From contig NZ_BOVQ01000003.1 in NCBI RefSeq assembly GCF_018403765.1, forward strand, positions 124,001 to 188,000: 64,000 bases of DNA. The letters run 5' to 3'. Shown piece after piece: positions 51,062-60,714 of the stretch. The notes below the pieces were generated by a model. That model was not told the origin of the DNA. It made no database searches and saw nothing but the letters and a program-made list of their open reading frames with translations. The position numbers and the translations under genes were made by a program. The DNA is from Lactococcus nasutitermitis. GTDB taxonomy: Bacteria > Bacillota > Bacilli > Lactobacillales > Streptococcaceae. Position 1 is the stretch's first letter, and the number at the start of each line of letters is the position of its first letter.

Positions 51062-51503
51062 TATCTCTGTCCAATCTTTGTAGAATATTTTTCATCATAT
51101 TAGCACGTACTGTGCTGGAAATTGCTTCATCTGTGATGATTAAAAGGAGCAAATTGCCTTCGCGTTCGGTCAGGACTTTTTCGTCAAAAAGAAGTTGAAT
51201 GATGTCATGAGAAGCTTTTATTGTCAAACTTATGGGCATTTTTTGATAGAGGGCTGTCAAAAATTCGTGACGTGCTGAATAGTGATATTTGACAATTTTG
51301 ATGTAACCACCACCTCCACGTTTGGACTCAACATCAAAACCTTTGGAAGCTGTGAAACGTGTTTTTATGACGTAATTTATCTGGCTGGGTACAACGTCAA
51401 ATTGATTGGCTAAATCAGCGCGTTTAATTTCAATCTCTGTTGCTTCTTCCAGTAAACGTCTCAGATAAGCTTCGATAATATCTGATGTGTTCTGTGCTGT
51501 CAT
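51051..51503 (-). CDS. ctsR: CtsR, repressor of class III stress genes
   Basis: A dimeric repressor binding heptad direct repeats before clp genes and released by heat. The 150 residues include the winged-helix EIEIKRADLANQFDVVPSQINYVI and the Gly-rich wing SKRGGGGYIKI, which acts as thermosensor in B. subtilis. CtsR boxes are visible before its own gene and before clpP in this window. Confidence 0.96.
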   Translation of the reverse strand: MTAQNTSDIIEAYLRRLLEEATEIEIKRADLANQFDVVPSQINYVIKTRFTASKGFDVESKRGGGGYIKIVKYHYSARHEFLTALYQKMPISLTIKASHDIIQLLFDEKVLTEREGNLLLLIITDEAISSTVRANMMKNILQRLDRDNEI

Positions 51504-51543
51504 TTTTGCTCCTTTCTTCTACAATGTAAAATCATTTATCAGA

Positions 51544-51583
51544 ATTTTTGACAGAACTGTCGTAAGTAGCCTGTCAAAAATAT
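51544..51583. repeat. Interrupted palindrome copy
   Basis: TTTTTGACAGAACTGTC followed by GTAAGTAGC and then CTGTCAAAAATATTT. The right half has been duplicated or interrupted by about 9 bp. It lies in the ctsR leader. Confidence 0.7.
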
Positions 51584-51608
51584 TTTTTGGGTCATTTTTT
51601 TATTCTCC

Positions 51609-51628
51609 ATTTTTGACAGTTCTGTCAC
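51609..51628. repeat. Dispersed palindrome copy
   Basis: ATTTTTGACAG-TT-CTGTCACAA, upstream of ctsR near its transcription start. Confidence 0.75.
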
Positions 51629-51637
51629 AAAATAAAC

Positions 51638-51684
51638 TTTGACCTTTATTGACTATTATACCTAAAAAAATGAAATTTTACCAA
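51638..51684 (-). promoter_or_regulatory. ctsR-clpC promoter with CtsR operator
   Basis: TATAAT (51655-51660) with TTGGTA (51679-51684) at 18 bp. TTTGACCTTTATTGACT (plus strand, 51638-51654) is the CtsR heptad repeat in reverse orientation and covers the transcription start. Confidence 0.75.
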
Positions 51685-51701
51685 AAAAAGCCCTGTAAGA
51701 G

Positions 51702-51725
51702 CTTTTGACAAGTCTGTCAAAAAAG
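51702..51725. repeat. Dispersed palindrome copy (variant centre)
   Basis: AGCTTTTGACA-AGT-CTGTCAAAAAAGCT, enclosed by the extra complementary AGCT ends, next to the greA terminator. Confidence 0.7.
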
Positions 51726-51755
51726 CTATTGTCTCTTGGAAACAATAGCTTTTAT
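51718..51755 (-). terminator. Intrinsic terminator of greA
   Basis: AAAGCTATTGT/ACAATAGCTTT stem followed by TTTT on the minus strand. Confidence 0.85.
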
Positions 51756-51760
51756 ACGGT

Positions 51761-52234
51761 TTAATCAACTTTTACGATTTTAACTTCCATTTCGCCAACT
51801 GGCAATGGAATTTTTATTGTATCACCAACTTTTCGTCCAATCAAAGCTTGGGCGATTGGTGACTCGTTAGAAATTTTTCCATTAAATGGGTCAGCTTCGG
51901 CTGTTCCTACAATTTGATAAGTTTCTGTATCTTTCTCACCAATTTCTTGGTAACAAACTGTTTTTCCAAGTGACACTTCATCTTTATCAACTTTTGCATT
52001 ATCAACGATTTCAGCGTAGCGAATCATTGTCTCAACAGTTGCAATGCGTCCTTCGATAAATGCTTGTTCATCTTTTGCTGCTTCATATTCTGAGTTTTCA
52101 GAGAGGTCACCATAACTACGTGCGACTTTGATGCGTTCAATCACTTCTGGACGTTTCACAAGTTTGAGATTGTCAAGTTCAGATTGTAATTTTTCCAGAC
52201 CTTCTTTGGTCATCGGAAATGTTTTTTCTACCAT
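51761..52234 (-). CDS. greA: Transcription elongation factor GreA
   Basis: Stimulates RNA cleavage by backtracked RNA polymerase. 157 residues. The N-terminal coiled coil has the acidic tip [18 protein letters not shown], and the C-terminal domain ends [21 protein letters not shown]. It follows mltG by 47 nt, an arrangement common in lactic acid bacteria, and has its own terminator. Confidence 0.97.
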   Translation of the reverse strand: MVEKTFPMTKEGLEKLQSELDNLKLVKRPEVIERIKVARSYGDLSENSEYEAAKDEQAFIEGRIATVETMIRYAEIVDNAKVDKDEVSLGKTVCYQEIGEKDTETYQIVGTAEADPFNGKISNESPIAQALIGRKVGDTIKIPLPVGEMEVKIVKVD

Positions 52235-52281
52235 TTTATTTTTCCTTTTTATTTCGGCAAGTTTATTTACTTACTCTTACT

Positions 52282-53898
52282 TTATTTTTTTAATTCATCA
52301 TTGACATACTTTTGAACATTTTCATTTTGCTCTTCTAAATTCTTAGCAAAATAAACTTTACCAGTCGTTACGTCAGCAACAAAAAATAAATAATCATTTT
52401 GAGCAGGATCCATCACTGCTTTGATAGAGGACAAACTTGGATTGTCAATAGGTCCAGGTCCTGTACCTGTATTCATGTAAAGATTGTATGGCGAATTTAA
52501 GTTCGTATCAATCGTTGCATCTTGTTTCAAGGTTGTCTGCGCCCCTAATTTTCCTTCAGCATAGAGAATAGAAGTGTTGGATTCAAGCTTCATTCCAGCA
52601 TTCAAGCGATTGTAAAATGTTCCTGCGACATTTCTACGATCATCATCATTATTGGCTTCTTTTTCAGTCAATGCTGCCAAACTCAGAACTTCATTGACAG
52701 TCATTTGTTCGCTAGAAATTTTAGAATAATAAGGTGTCAACTGTGTATTCATCGCAGCAATCATACTTTCAACAATACTTTCCATATTGCTATTTTTCGT
52801 ATAATCATAAGTTGCTGGGAACAAATAACCTTCTAGTTGATACTTCACACCTGAAGCCTTGTCTGGCAAGCTCGCAAAGAGATTGGGGTAATCTTTTTTC
52901 ATCTCGGCAATGAAGGTTGGGTCTTGCACAACTTTCATAAATTCAGCTGTAGTAAATGGTGTTTTACCATTTTTCTCATCTGCATTGACTGTAATTGCTT
53001 TGGACATCTGTGCTAATGTATATCCCTCGGGAATTGTAATCTTGCCAAGTACTGGTGCAACCGGTTTTTGCGTGCCGCCTTTTTCAAGTTCTGTTGCGAT
53101 ATAAGACAAAGTCATATTGGGTGCGAGATTATAATACCCACTCTTGAAACCTGTATAGTTTTTAAATTTCGTGTAGTATTGGAAAATCATGCCATTTTTG
53201 ATAATTCCTTGCTTTTGTAGCAGATTACCAATTTCTTTGCTGCTTGCTCCTGCTGGAATATTGATAGCTTTCATCGTCTTATCAGAAGAATTAAGCGGTT
53301 GAACACCAGCTTTGATAAAGTTGTAGCCATACCAGCCTGTACCACCTGCAGCAAGTACCAAAACAAGTACAATCACGGCAATAATCTTGCCCGCTGTATT
53401 TTTTTTCTTTTTCTTCACAACTGTAGGCGCTTTTTTCTTATCGTTTGTTGTGCGATTACGCGAACGTTTTGTTGGAGTTTCTTGTTCATTTTCAGTATTT
53501 TCTACTTTATCGAGTTGGCGCACTCTTGCTGTCCGAGTTGGAGTTACTGCTTGCGCTGTTGTTCTTGTTTTTGGTTCTTGAACATCAAGCGCAGCTAACT
53601 TTTCACTCAAACTTAGTTTACGTTCACTCGCTTTGAAAGGTTCACTTGTAGCTTTTAAAAACTCGCGCTCTTTTTCAGACATTTCCTCTTTTGATTTTGG
53701 AAATTCCGATGCTTTCTCCGTCTCTTTTGAAACTTCTTCTTGTGAATTTAGATTTTTTAAAAAAATTCCTGGATAATCACGCTCAGTTTCTGGCAAGGCT
53801 TCTACTGCTGCTTGTTTCTGTGAGTTTTCTTCCAACTGGCGCAAGATTTTATCCTTGAAACTTTCTCTTGAAAATTCCTGGGTATCTTTTTCAACCAA
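52282..53898 (-). CDS. mltG: Endolytic peptidoglycan transglycosylase MltG
   Basis: Cuts nascent glycan strands at the membrane. About 180 cytoplasmic, charged residues come first, then one membrane helix (GKIIAVIVLVLVLAAGGTGW), then the extracellular YceG domain with the catalytic Glu in LSLAALTEKEANNDD. The long cytoplasmic part, rich in Glu, Lys, Arg and Thr, is typical of streptococcal/lactococcal MltG. The frame is open to 53958, but AAGGAG lies before a TTG at 53898, which I choose as start (538 residues). Confidence 0.9.
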   Translation of the reverse strand: MVEKDTQEFSRESFKDKILRQLEENSQKQAAVEALPETERDYPGIFLKNLNSQEEVSKETEKASEFPKSKEEMSEKEREFLKATSEPFKASERKLSLSEKLAALDVQEPKTRTTAQAVTPTRTARVRQLDKVENTENEQETPTKRSRNRTTNDKKKAPTVVKKKKKNTAGKIIAVIVLVLVLAAGGTGWYGYNFIKAGVQPLNSSDKTMKAINIPAGASSKEIGNLLQKQGIIKNGMIFQYYTKFKNYTGFKSGYYNLAPNMTLSYIATELEKGGTQKPVAPVLGKITIPEGYTLAQMSKAITVNADEKNGKTPFTTAEFMKVVQDPTFIAEMKKDYPNLFASLPDKASGVKYQLEGYLFPATYDYTKNSNMESIVESMIAAMNTQLTPYYSKISSEQMTVNEVLSLAALTEKEANNDDDRRNVAGTFYNRLNAGMKLESNTSILYAEGKLGAQTTLKQDATIDTNLNSPYNLYMNTGTGPGPIDNPSLSSIKAVMDPAQNDYLFFVADVTTGKVYFAKNLEEQNENVQKYVNDELKK

Positions 53899-54086
53899 AA
53901 TTTTTCTCCTTGGGACTTTCTCTCGCCAATGCGAGAATTTCATTTGAAATGTATGCACCGTTGTAGTATTTGGGCAAATTTCTCTGAATGCTTTATTTCA
54001 TTGTCTAATACAATAAAAATCCAGTTCCTTTTATTCTCTTAATTGTAAACAATCTTTTAGTTTTTGGCAATTAATAAGAAATATTC

Positions 54087-54117
54087 AAAAATGAGGCCTA
54101 GGACCTCACTTTTTCTT
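54087..54117 (-). terminator. Intrinsic terminator of rpoE
   Basis: GTGAGG-TCCTAGG-CCTCAT with a following T-run on the minus strand. Confidence 0.8.
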
Positions 54118-54118
54118 T

Positions 54119-54682
54119 TTAGTCGTCGTCAGTATCCAAATCATTATCATCGTCGTCTTCAACGTCAATTTCAACGTCTTCATCGACATTATCAAGTTCT
54201 ACTTCTTTGAGGTCAGCATCGTAAGCTTCGACTTCGTCCTTCTCATCATCAGGATTTTCGTCGTCATAAGTGATATCATCGCTATCGTCGCCTGAAGCAC
54301 TTTCGTCCTCTGGGTCAATCACATCTTCGATACCAAAAGCGTTGACTTTACTCCGCTTTTTCACTGGTTTTTCTGTTTCGTCATCATCTTCAATTTCATC
54401 AAGTGCAATGACTTCTTCATCAATCTCATCAATCGCATACCATGAGCGGAGCGCCCACAGGCCATTTCCAAGAGGAATAAAGCTTCCATCCGTATTTACT
54501 TCTGTATAAAAACGTGAGATAGTTGCTTTGATATCGTCATCTGATTTTTCGAGATAATCTTGAACGGCATTCAAAATCTCTGCAAAAGTCATTGCTTTCT
54601 CGTTTTGTTCGAGAATAGCGTGAGCGACTTCAATCATTGAAAGTTCTTTAATATTTTGTCCTTCTAAGGCTGTGATTTTCAA
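54119..54682 (-). CDS. rpoE: RNA polymerase delta subunit
   Basis: A Firmicutes-specific polymerase subunit that speeds recycling and affects promoter selectivity. The folded N-terminal domain (1-90, [23 protein letters not shown]...[10 protein letters not shown]) is followed by an intrinsically disordered, almost wholly acidic tail of Asp and Glu. 187 residues, normal. A basic KKRSK patch sits at the start of the tail, as known for delta proteins. Confidence 0.96.
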   Translation of the reverse strand: MKITALEGQNIKELSMIEVAHAILEQNEKAMTFAEILNAVQDYLEKSDDDIKATISRFYTEVNTDGSFIPLGNGLWALRSWYAIDEIDEEVIALDEIEDDDETEKPVKKRSKVNAFGIEDVIDPEDESASGDDSDDITYDDENPDDEKDEVEAYDADLKEVELDNVDEDVEIDVEDDDDNDLDTDDD

Positions 54683-54838
54683 CTTTCTTGCTCTCTTTCC
54701 GATTTTTCTTATTATACTTTTAAATCTTGTATAATATTCTTCATTGTAATATCTTATATCAAAATTGCTTTGCTGTCAACCATTTTTAAGGATTTTATTC
54801 ATAAAAAATGGCTGTCAAAGTTAATTTATCTATTTTTT

Positions 54839-54860
54839 TATTTTTGACAGTTCTGTCAAA
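54839..54860. repeat. Dispersed palindrome copy
   Basis: TTTTTGACAG-TT-CTGTCAAA between apt and rpoE. Confidence 0.8.
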
Positions 54861-54885
54861 GCTTGTAAACGCTACTTTTTCATGA

Positions 54886-54917
54886 AAAATATTTTTGACA
54901 GAACTGTCAAAAATATT
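54886..54917. terminator. Perfect palindrome at the apt stop, probable terminator
   Basis: Arms of 15 bases or more (AAATATTTTTGACAG and complement) around AA, abutting the apt stop codon. It is the same extended form as at 2319-2350. Confidence 0.7.
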
Positions 54918-55430
54918 TTAGTAGTGCATCAACACTTTATAGTCATAATTTCCAAGATTTTTACGTCCTTGAAGCTCATCAAGCTCAATCAAAAATGCAA
55001 GTCCAGCAACAACTCCGCCAAGTTTTTCAACAAGTTCAATCGTTGCTTTCATTGTACCACCTGTGGCAAGCAAATCATCAACAATCAGCACACGTTGACC
55101 AGGTTTAATCGCATCAAGATGCATTGTTAATGTATCTGTGCCATATTCTTTTTCATATTCAGCAGATACAACTTCACGAGGTAATTTGCCAGGTTTACGA
55201 ACGGGAGCAAAACCAACACCAAGTTGATAAGCTACTGGGCAACCAATGATAAATCCACGTGCTTCAGGGCCGACAATCATATCAATTTGTTTATCTTGCG
55301 CATATTGTGCGATTTCTGTGACTGCATATTTATAAGCATTGCCATCTGCCATCAATGGCGAAATATCACGAAATACAATTCCTTTTTGTGGATAATCTTC
55401 GATAGTGGCAATATAATCTTTCAGTTCCAT
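54918..55430 (-). CDS. apt: Adenine phosphoribosyltransferase
   Basis: Salvages adenine to AMP using PRPP. 170 residues. The PRPP loop is [16 protein letters not shown], and [19 protein letters not shown] and [11 protein letters not shown]-like [14 protein letters not shown] are the other family blocks. It follows recJ by 41 nt, a pairing seen in other Firmicutes. Confidence 0.97.
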   Translation of the reverse strand: MELKDYIATIEDYPQKGIVFRDISPLMADGNAYKYAVTEIAQYAQDKQIDMIVGPEARGFIIGCPVAYQLGVGFAPVRKPGKLPREVVSAEYEKEYGTDTLTMHLDAIKPGQRVLIVDDLLATGGTMKATIELVEKLGGVVAGLAFLIELDELQGRKNLGNYDYKVLMHY

Positions 55431-55471
55431 TTTCTTTTACTGAAATAGCTTTAAGCTCGGCTTTCCCAAAC

Positions 55472-57700
55472 TCAAATTTCAGTATCTCCTTTTAATTTTT
55501 GATAAATTTCTTTGACGGGTGCGAGGGCAAATAATTCTTGCATTTTCACAAGTTTTTCTAATTCTTGATAAATGCTACTCTCAGCAATTTCGTGCTTAGG
55601 TGCTTCTTTATTGACTTTCATCAAGCCGTCAGTAATTGTCACAAAGCCTAATTCTTCAAAAATCTGAATCATTTTCACAAGCAAAATTTCGGGAATTTTT
55701 AAAAAATCAACCAAATTTTTGAGCTTATAGCGAATGTCAAATTCAGGATATTGATAAATCACTTTGTACAATCTTGCAAACTGATCGTGTGTCCCAGCTC
55801 CTGTGAGATAATAAGCCTTGTCAACTTTATCTTTGAAGTAAATCAACTTAAATTCATGTGTCTTAAAAAGCTCTGTCAGAGCATTCAGACCTCTTTCATC
55901 AGTTGGCGCTTCAGCTAAAACAAGCACTTCTCCTATTATATCATTTTTTACTTCATTATTTGCAAAACGACTCAGATTTTCTGGCAAATTTATTTGACGG
56001 CTACGAACGTCAAGAAGTTCTACACCGATTGCCTGCGCATCTTCGACCATGAATTGTACACTTGTATTGCCGTTCCATGTGTTGCTCGTGAGACTTCCGA
56101 CAAGCGCTGTTTCTGCCTGTTCAAACTCCAAACTTTCCGCACCATGTCCAAAATAAACAGCGTCAAGTTGCATTTTTTCTTGCTCAAGTTTGAGTTTCAG
56201 ATGTTCATTGTTTTTTCCCATGCTGCGCGCTTGAACAACTGTAAAGTCTTCAATCAGAAATTTGGGTTTTGGATTATCCATCCCAAAAGGTGCGAGTTTT
56301 GCTAGATTTTGAATTGTTGCCAATGATAAATTACCCAGCTGAACCTTGCCAGCAAGCTCTATCTCGGACTTTCCTGACATATCGAGTTCATTTTCTGTGA
56401 TAAAATCCGTCATTGCTTGCTTGAGTGCTGGGATATTTTCCAAAAGTAAGGTCATTCCAGCCGCTTGCTTATGTCCTCCAACGGCGATAAACAACTCTCT
56501 GTGAGCATCAAGTACCTTGAAAATATTATAATTGTCAATCGAACGTGCTGAACCACGCAAGATGCCATTTTCCTCGGCGAGCATAATCACAGGTTTGTGA
56601 ATTTGTTCAAGCAAACGACCTGCAACAATCCCCAGCACACCTTTGTGCCAGCCTTCTTTGTACAAAATTTGTACAGGTTCATCGGTCAGCATCTGACTTG
56701 CTTCTTTATAAATCTGCTCAACAATCGCCTTGCGTTCGACATTTTTTTCGTCAATCATCTTGGCAATCTCGAAAGTTTCGTCCTCGTCCCAGCCCGTCAA
56801 AAGTTCAATGGCAGGATTGGGGTCGTCCAGTCTTCCAAGTGCGTTGAGACGAGGCGCAATCTGGAAGCCGACTGTCTCTTCATTGACTGTTTCAAAGTCA
56901 ACACCAGCAATTTCCATCAGTTTTGCAAGTCCTGCACGTTCAGTATTGGCAAGAACTTTCAGACCATTTGCAACCAGCACACGATTTTCATCAGTCAAGC
57001 TGACCATATCAGCAATCGTACCAATCGCAACCAAATCCAGCATCTCAGTTGGAATGTACTCAAGCAGGGCGCAAGCGACTTTGAAAGCCACACCAACACC
57101 GGCAAGATATTTGAAAGGATAATCACTTTTTGGATGCTCTGGGTGAACAACCGCATAGGCTGGCGGAAGTTGCGCTGGCATACTGTGGTGGTCGGTCACA
57201 ATCACATCAACACCAGCATTTTGTGCAAAAGAAATCGCGTCAAATCCTGCTACTCCGTTGTCAACAGTAATAATCAAGTCAATCGCTTCATTTTCAATAA
57301 AATATTTATAAACGTCAAGATTTGGACCGTAGCCGTCTGTGAAGCGGTTTGGCAAATAAACTTGGACTTCTGCGCCTAGCTCATCAAGCGCGGTTTTCAT
57401 GACCGAACTTGATGTCATACCATCGGCATCATAATCGCCATAAACCAAGATATGCTCGCCATTTTCAACAGCTAGAAGAATCCGCTCAACTGCTTTTTTC
57501 ATATCGTGCAGCAAAAATGGGTCATGCAAATTTTGCAAATCAGACGACAAAAAATCTGCCAACGTGGCTTCCTCGCGAATGCCATGTTGCCAGAGGATTT
57601 GGCTGACTAACTCGTCCAATTTATATTTTTTTGTTGCTTTTAGAAAATCTGCTGAAATATCGTTTTCAGAGACTTTCCATGTGTATTTTGAACTTATCAT
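55472..57700 (-). CDS. recJ: Single-stranded-DNA exonuclease RecJ
   Basis: A 5'-3' ssDNA exonuclease in recombination and mismatch repair. DHH-family metal motifs are VYGDYDADGMTSSS, VTDHHSMP and VDNGVAG. DHHA1 has VGGHKQAAGMTL, an OB-fold follows, and a C-terminal RecJ_C-type extension fills the end. 742 residues, as in other lactococci and streptococci. Confidence 0.96.
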   Translation of the reverse strand: MISSKYTWKVSENDISADFLKATKKYKLDELVSQILWQHGIREEATLADFLSSDLQNLHDPFLLHDMKKAVERILLAVENGEHILVYGDYDADGMTSSSVMKTALDELGAEVQVYLPNRFTDGYGPNLDVYKYFIENEAIDLIITVDNGVAGFDAISFAQNAGVDVIVTDHHSMPAQLPPAYAVVHPEHPKSDYPFKYLAGVGVAFKVACALLEYIPTEMLDLVAIGTIADMVSLTDENRVLVANGLKVLANTERAGLAKLMEIAGVDFETVNEETVGFQIAPRLNALGRLDDPNPAIELLTGWDEDETFEIAKMIDEKNVERKAIVEQIYKEASQMLTDEPVQILYKEGWHKGVLGIVAGRLLEQIHKPVIMLAEENGILRGSARSIDNYNIFKVLDAHRELFIAVGGHKQAAGMTLLLENIPALKQAMTDFITENELDMSGKSEIELAGKVQLGNLSLATIQNLAKLAPFGMDNPKPKFLIEDFTVVQARSMGKNNEHLKLKLEQEKMQLDAVYFGHGAESLEFEQAETALVGSLTSNTWNGNTSVQFMVEDAQAIGVELLDVRSRQINLPENLSRFANNEVKNDIIGEVLVLAEAPTDERGLNALTELFKTHEFKLIYFKDKVDKAYYLTGAGTHDQFARLYKVIYQYPEFDIRYKLKNLVDFLKIPEILLVKMIQIFEELGFVTITDGLMKVNKEAPKHEIAESSIYQELEKLVKMQELFALAPVKEIYQKLKGDTEI

Positions 57701-57735
57701 TATCTATATTTTATCACAAATTTCCTTTGATACAA

Positions 57736-57766
57736 GAAAAATTTTTTGACAGTTTTGTCAAAAATT
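57736..57766. repeat. Dispersed palindrome at the SDR stop
   Basis: AAAATTTTTTGACA-GTTT-TGTCAAAAATTT, terminator-like, abutting the SDR gene stop codon. Confidence 0.75.
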
Positions 57767-58449
57767 TATTTGAAATTAAAAAATTTGACAGAAAGAAAAT
57801 CAACTGCTGCTGGAAAGACGGCACGGATTTTTGCAACCAGCGCCAGCTGCCAAGGTAGATTGATTTCCCGTTTTTTCTCGCCAAGATTTTTGACAATTCT
57901 GTCAGCAACTTTTTCGGCTGTCAAAACTGTTTTTCCAACTTTTTCAAGATAATCTGGCTGTGCTACATGAAATTTTGTGCGGACAGGGCCTGTATTGACA
58001 GTCGTCACAATCAACTCAGGCAATTCCATGCGCAATGCGTCAGAAAATGCCAGCAGTCCAGCTTTTGACGCTGCGTAAATTGTCGCTTTCGCCGAGGGCA
58101 ATTTTGCTGCAATGGATACAATATTTACCAGCTGAACACGCGGTTTTAGCTGACGTGTCAATTCAATCGGTACCATCAAATTAACCTGAAACTGTGCATC
58201 AATCTGTGCCTCAGACATTTTTGACAGTTCTGTCAAAAGTCCAAAACCTGCATTGTTAATGAGAATATCGACATTTTCATCAATGACAGAGCCATTTTCT
58301 AGCAATTTTACATTTGACAAGTTTCCATAAATTTTTGACAGTTCTGTCAAATTTCTTGAGAGCAAAATCAGCCTATCGTCAGACAATTTTTTGACAATTT
58401 CCTGTGCAATATCACCTGTCGCTCCAGTAATCACAATCGTTCTAGTCAA
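57766..58449 (-). CDS. Short-chain dehydrogenase/reductase with palindrome-encoded segments
   Basis: A classical SDR of 227 residues: cofactor loop TGATGDIA (8-15), INNAG (65-69), catalytic Ser in VSIAAKLP and YAASKAG (Tyr and Lys). LTELSK occurs at 34-39 (after the LLSRN strand) and 72-77 (after NNAGFG), both palindrome copies. A third, diverged copy reads DRIVKN near residue 185. The start is TTG 58449 with GAGGAAAAAA upstream, overlapping the rnz stop by 8 nt. The substrate is unknown. Confidence 0.85.
   Translation of the reverse strand: MTRTIVITGATGDIAQEIVKKLSDDRLILLSRNLTELSKIYGNLSNVKLLENGSVIDENVDILINNAGFGLLTELSKMSEAQIDAQFQVNLMVPIELTRQLKPRVQLVNIVSIAAKLPSAKATIYAASKAGLLAFSDALRMELPELIVTTVNTGPVRTKFHVAQPDYLEKVGKTVLTAEKVADRIVKNLGEKKREINLPWQLALVAKIRAVFPAAVDFLSVKFFNFK
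57888..57906. repeat. Diverged palindrome copy inside the SDR gene
   Basis: TTTTTGACA-ATT-CTGTCA. It is read in a different frame from the others, encoding ADRIVKN. Confidence 0.5.
58217..58238. repeat. Dispersed palindrome copy inside the SDR gene
   Basis: TTTTTGACAG-TT-CTGTCAAAA, encoding LTELSK (72-77). Confidence 0.85.
58331..58352. repeat. Dispersed palindrome copy inside the SDR gene
   Basis: ATTTTTGACAG-TT-CTGTCAAAT, encoding LTELSK (34-39). Confidence 0.85.
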
Positions 58450-59365
58450 TTTTTTCCTCGTATAAATCTCGGACAACAAATGAATTTGCGTGTACCGCTT
58501 GCGCTTCCCTGACAAGCTGCCCAATCAAAGGACCAACATAACGTGCGCTGATATGTGTCAACAATAAACGCTTTACATTCGCATCACGCGCCACTTCTGC
58601 TGCCTGCCTGCTCGTTGAATGTCCATGATTGCGCGCCATTTTTTCCTCAGCTGCTTCATAAGTTGCCTCATGCACCAGTAAATCCGCACCCAGAGCTAGA
58701 CGAACAGCACTGTTCGTCTTTCTCGTATCACCCAAAATCGTCACCACTTTACCGACTTTGTCCGCGCCAATATAATCTTTCGGGTCAAATATTTTCCCCT
58801 CAAACTCAACGACTTCCCCTTTTTTCACTTTTCCAAAAAGTGGTCCAAAAGGTAAACCATCAGCTTTGAGCCGTTCAGCATCTAATTCGCCAACCCGATT
58901 TTTTTCAACCACACGATAGCCCAAACAAAAAATCGTGTGATTTAAGGGTTCAACATAGACTTCAAAACTCTCATCTTCAAAAATCTTCCCTGAAAAGTCC
59001 AACTCATGAAAATGAATCCGATAAGCCAAACGTGAACCAGAAATCCGCAAACTCGTCATCACAAAGTCTTTCAAGCCAACCGGGCCATACAAATCCAAAT
59101 CCGTCTGCTCCTCAGAACCTTGAAAACTGCGACTAGACAAAAAACCAGGCAATCCAAAAATATGGTCCCCATGCAAATGTGTAATAAAAATCTTCGTGAT
59201 TTTCCGCGGTTTAATCGCCGTTTCCAAAATTCGATGTTGCGTTGCTTCGCCACAATCAAACAACCAAATCTCATTACGCTCGTCCAACAATTTTAGCGCA
59301 ATCGCCTGTGTATTCCGCGTTTTTGACGGTTGTCCCGCACTTGTACCAAGAAATTGAATATCCAT
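58442..59365 (-). CDS. rnz: Ribonuclease Z
   Basis: A tRNA 3'-end endonuclease of the metallo-beta-lactamase fold. 307 residues. [12 protein letters not shown] is the N-terminal substrate loop, [15 protein letters not shown] the zinc site (HxHxDH), ILGDTRKT, and HEATYEA and HSTSRQAA the remaining ligands. The start is ATG 59365 after GGAGAA. Two tRNA genes lie just upstream, and neither encodes CCA, so they are natural substrates. Confidence 0.95.
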   Translation of the reverse strand: MDIQFLGTSAGQPSKTRNTQAIALKLLDERNEIWLFDCGEATQHRILETAIKPRKITKIFITHLHGDHIFGLPGFLSSRSFQGSEEQTDLDLYGPVGLKDFVMTSLRISGSRLAYRIHFHELDFSGKIFEDESFEVYVEPLNHTIFCLGYRVVEKNRVGELDAERLKADGLPFGPLFGKVKKGEVVEFEGKIFDPKDYIGADKVGKVVTILGDTRKTNSAVRLALGADLLVHEATYEAAEEKMARNHGHSTSRQAAEVARDANVKRLLLTHISARYVGPLIGQLVREAQAVHANSFVVRDLYEEKID

Positions 59366-59477
59366 ATTTTCTCCAAAAATTGATAAAAAAATTGTGATAA
59401 TCATCACAACATCTCATATCTTTTTGTTCCGTTGTGCCTGAAAATCACAAAAATTTCCAAAACACCCAATCAAAGAA

Positions 59478-59549
59478 AGCGAACGACGGGATTCGAACCC
59501 GCGACCCTCACCTTGGGAAGGTGATGTTCTACCCCTGAACTACGTTCGC
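59478..59549 (-). tRNA. tRNA-Gly (CCC)
   Basis: 72 nt on the minus strand. Acceptor GCGAACG/CGTTCGC, D-loop AGGGGTA, anticodon stem TCACC/GGTGA with loop TTCCCAA giving anticodon CCC, and T-arm GCGGG-TTCGAAT-CCCGT. CCA is not encoded. Confidence 0.93.
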
Positions 59550-59639
59550 ACATGATAAGTTGAATAGAATTTTAGCACTTTTTGCCAGATTTGGCAAATT
59601 TATAATAAAGCAATTTTCAAGTCAAAACAGAACATTTTA

Positions 59640-59711
59640 TGAGTTCGGGGAGAATCGAACTCCCATCGTAAGAACCGGAATCTCACGTGATATCCATTAC
59701 ACTACGAACTC
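59640..59711 (-). tRNA. tRNA-Arg (CCG)
   Basis: 72 nt on the minus strand. Acceptor GAGTTCG/CGAACTC, D-loop TAATGGATA, anticodon loop TTCCGGT giving anticodon CCG, T-loop TTCGATT. CCA is not encoded. It is 90 nt upstream of tRNA-Gly, probably co-transcribed. Confidence 0.93.
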
Positions 59712-59743
59712 TTTTACCGTTCTTTATTTTACCTGAAAATCAC

Positions 59744-59780
59744 AAAAAAAGCAAGAAAGGACGAACCCTTCTTTGCTTTG
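59744..59780 (-). terminator. Terminator of the SPFH gene
   Basis: GCAAAGAAGG/CCTTTCTTGC (two mismatches) with a run of seven T on the minus strand. Confidence 0.7.
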
Positions 59781-59792
59781 TGAATTCTGTGA

Positions 59793-60689
59793 CTATTTTG
59801 CGGCCTTCATCGCTGCCAAAATCTGTGTCCGAATGTCTTCAATTCCCTCAGCACCCGCTGGCAAGAAGATACTTGAATTTCCCCCTGCAGCAAATTGATT
59901 GAGCGTATCAAGATATTGATTTGCCATCAAAATTGACATGATTTCTTCTTCGCCAAGACTGACTCCAGTATTTTTCATCTCAATGATTTGTTGGGCAAGT
60001 CCATCAACGATAGCTTTACGTTCTTCAGCAATACCGACACCATGCAAACGGTCCTTTTCAGCTTCCGCTTCGGCAGCTGTAACCACTTGAATTTTATTGG
60101 CATTGGCAATCATTTGCGCCGCATCTTGTTTCCGTTGAGCGGCATTGATTTCGTTCATAGATTGTTTAACTTCTGCGTTTGGTTCGATTTTTGTAATCAG
60201 AGTTTTGACAATGATGTAGCCGTAAGAGCCCATTTCGTCCGCCACTTGATTTTGCACTTCGAGCGCCACTTCATCATTTTTTGCAAACAATTCGTCCAAA
60301 GTCAATTTTGGAACAGCAGAGCGCAGCGCATCTTCAATATAAGATTTGATTTGTTCTGAAGGGTTCATCAGTTTGTAGTAAGCATCTTTAATATTTTGCT
60401 CATTGACCCGATATTGTGTTGACACATTCATGTTAACAAAGACATTATCACTCGTCTTCATCTCAACAGCAATATCACTTTGAATCATCCGGAGTTGAAT
60501 ACGTGCTGCGATGCGGTCAATCCCCCAAGGCAATTTCAAGTGAAAACCAGGATTTGCTGTCGATTGGTATTTACCAAAACGCTCAACAATTCCGACCGTC
60601 TGCTGCTTGACAACAAAAGTTAGCGTACTAAAGCTAGCGATGAGTACAATAAGAATAATCGCAAGGATTACAAGTGAAAAAATTACCAT
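59793..60689 (-). CDS. SPFH/Band 7 membrane protein (stomatin-like)
   Basis: 298 residues: one N-terminal membrane helix (1-25, IFSLVILAIILIVLIASFSTL), then the SPFH domain (VVKQQTVGIVERFGKYQSTANPGFHLKLPWGIDRIA...), and a C-terminal helical region rich in Ala, Glu and Lys. It resembles the QmcA/YbbK group, which forms oligomers in membrane microdomains and is often linked to protease or NfeD partners; no partner is nearby. It follows the 91-residue gene by 25 nt. Confidence 0.9.
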   Translation of the reverse strand: MVIFSLVILAIILIVLIASFSTLTFVVKQQTVGIVERFGKYQSTANPGFHLKLPWGIDRIAARIQLRMIQSDIAVEMKTSDNVFVNMNVSTQYRVNEQNIKDAYYKLMNPSEQIKSYIEDALRSAVPKLTLDELFAKNDEVALEVQNQVADEMGSYGYIIVKTLITKIEPNAEVKQSMNEINAAQRKQDAAQMIANANKIQVVTAAEAEAEKDRLHGVGIAEERKAIVDGLAQQIIEMKNTGVSLGEEEIMSILMANQYLDTLNQFAAGGNSSIFLPAGAEGIEDIRTQILAAMKAAK

Positions 60690-60714
60690 AATTTACCTCT
60701 TTCTTTTTTTAAAA

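Noticed and set aside
56597-57379. 260-codon plus-strand frame opposite recJ
   Set aside because: It is antisense to conserved DHH motifs of RecJ, has unusual composition and no initiation signals.
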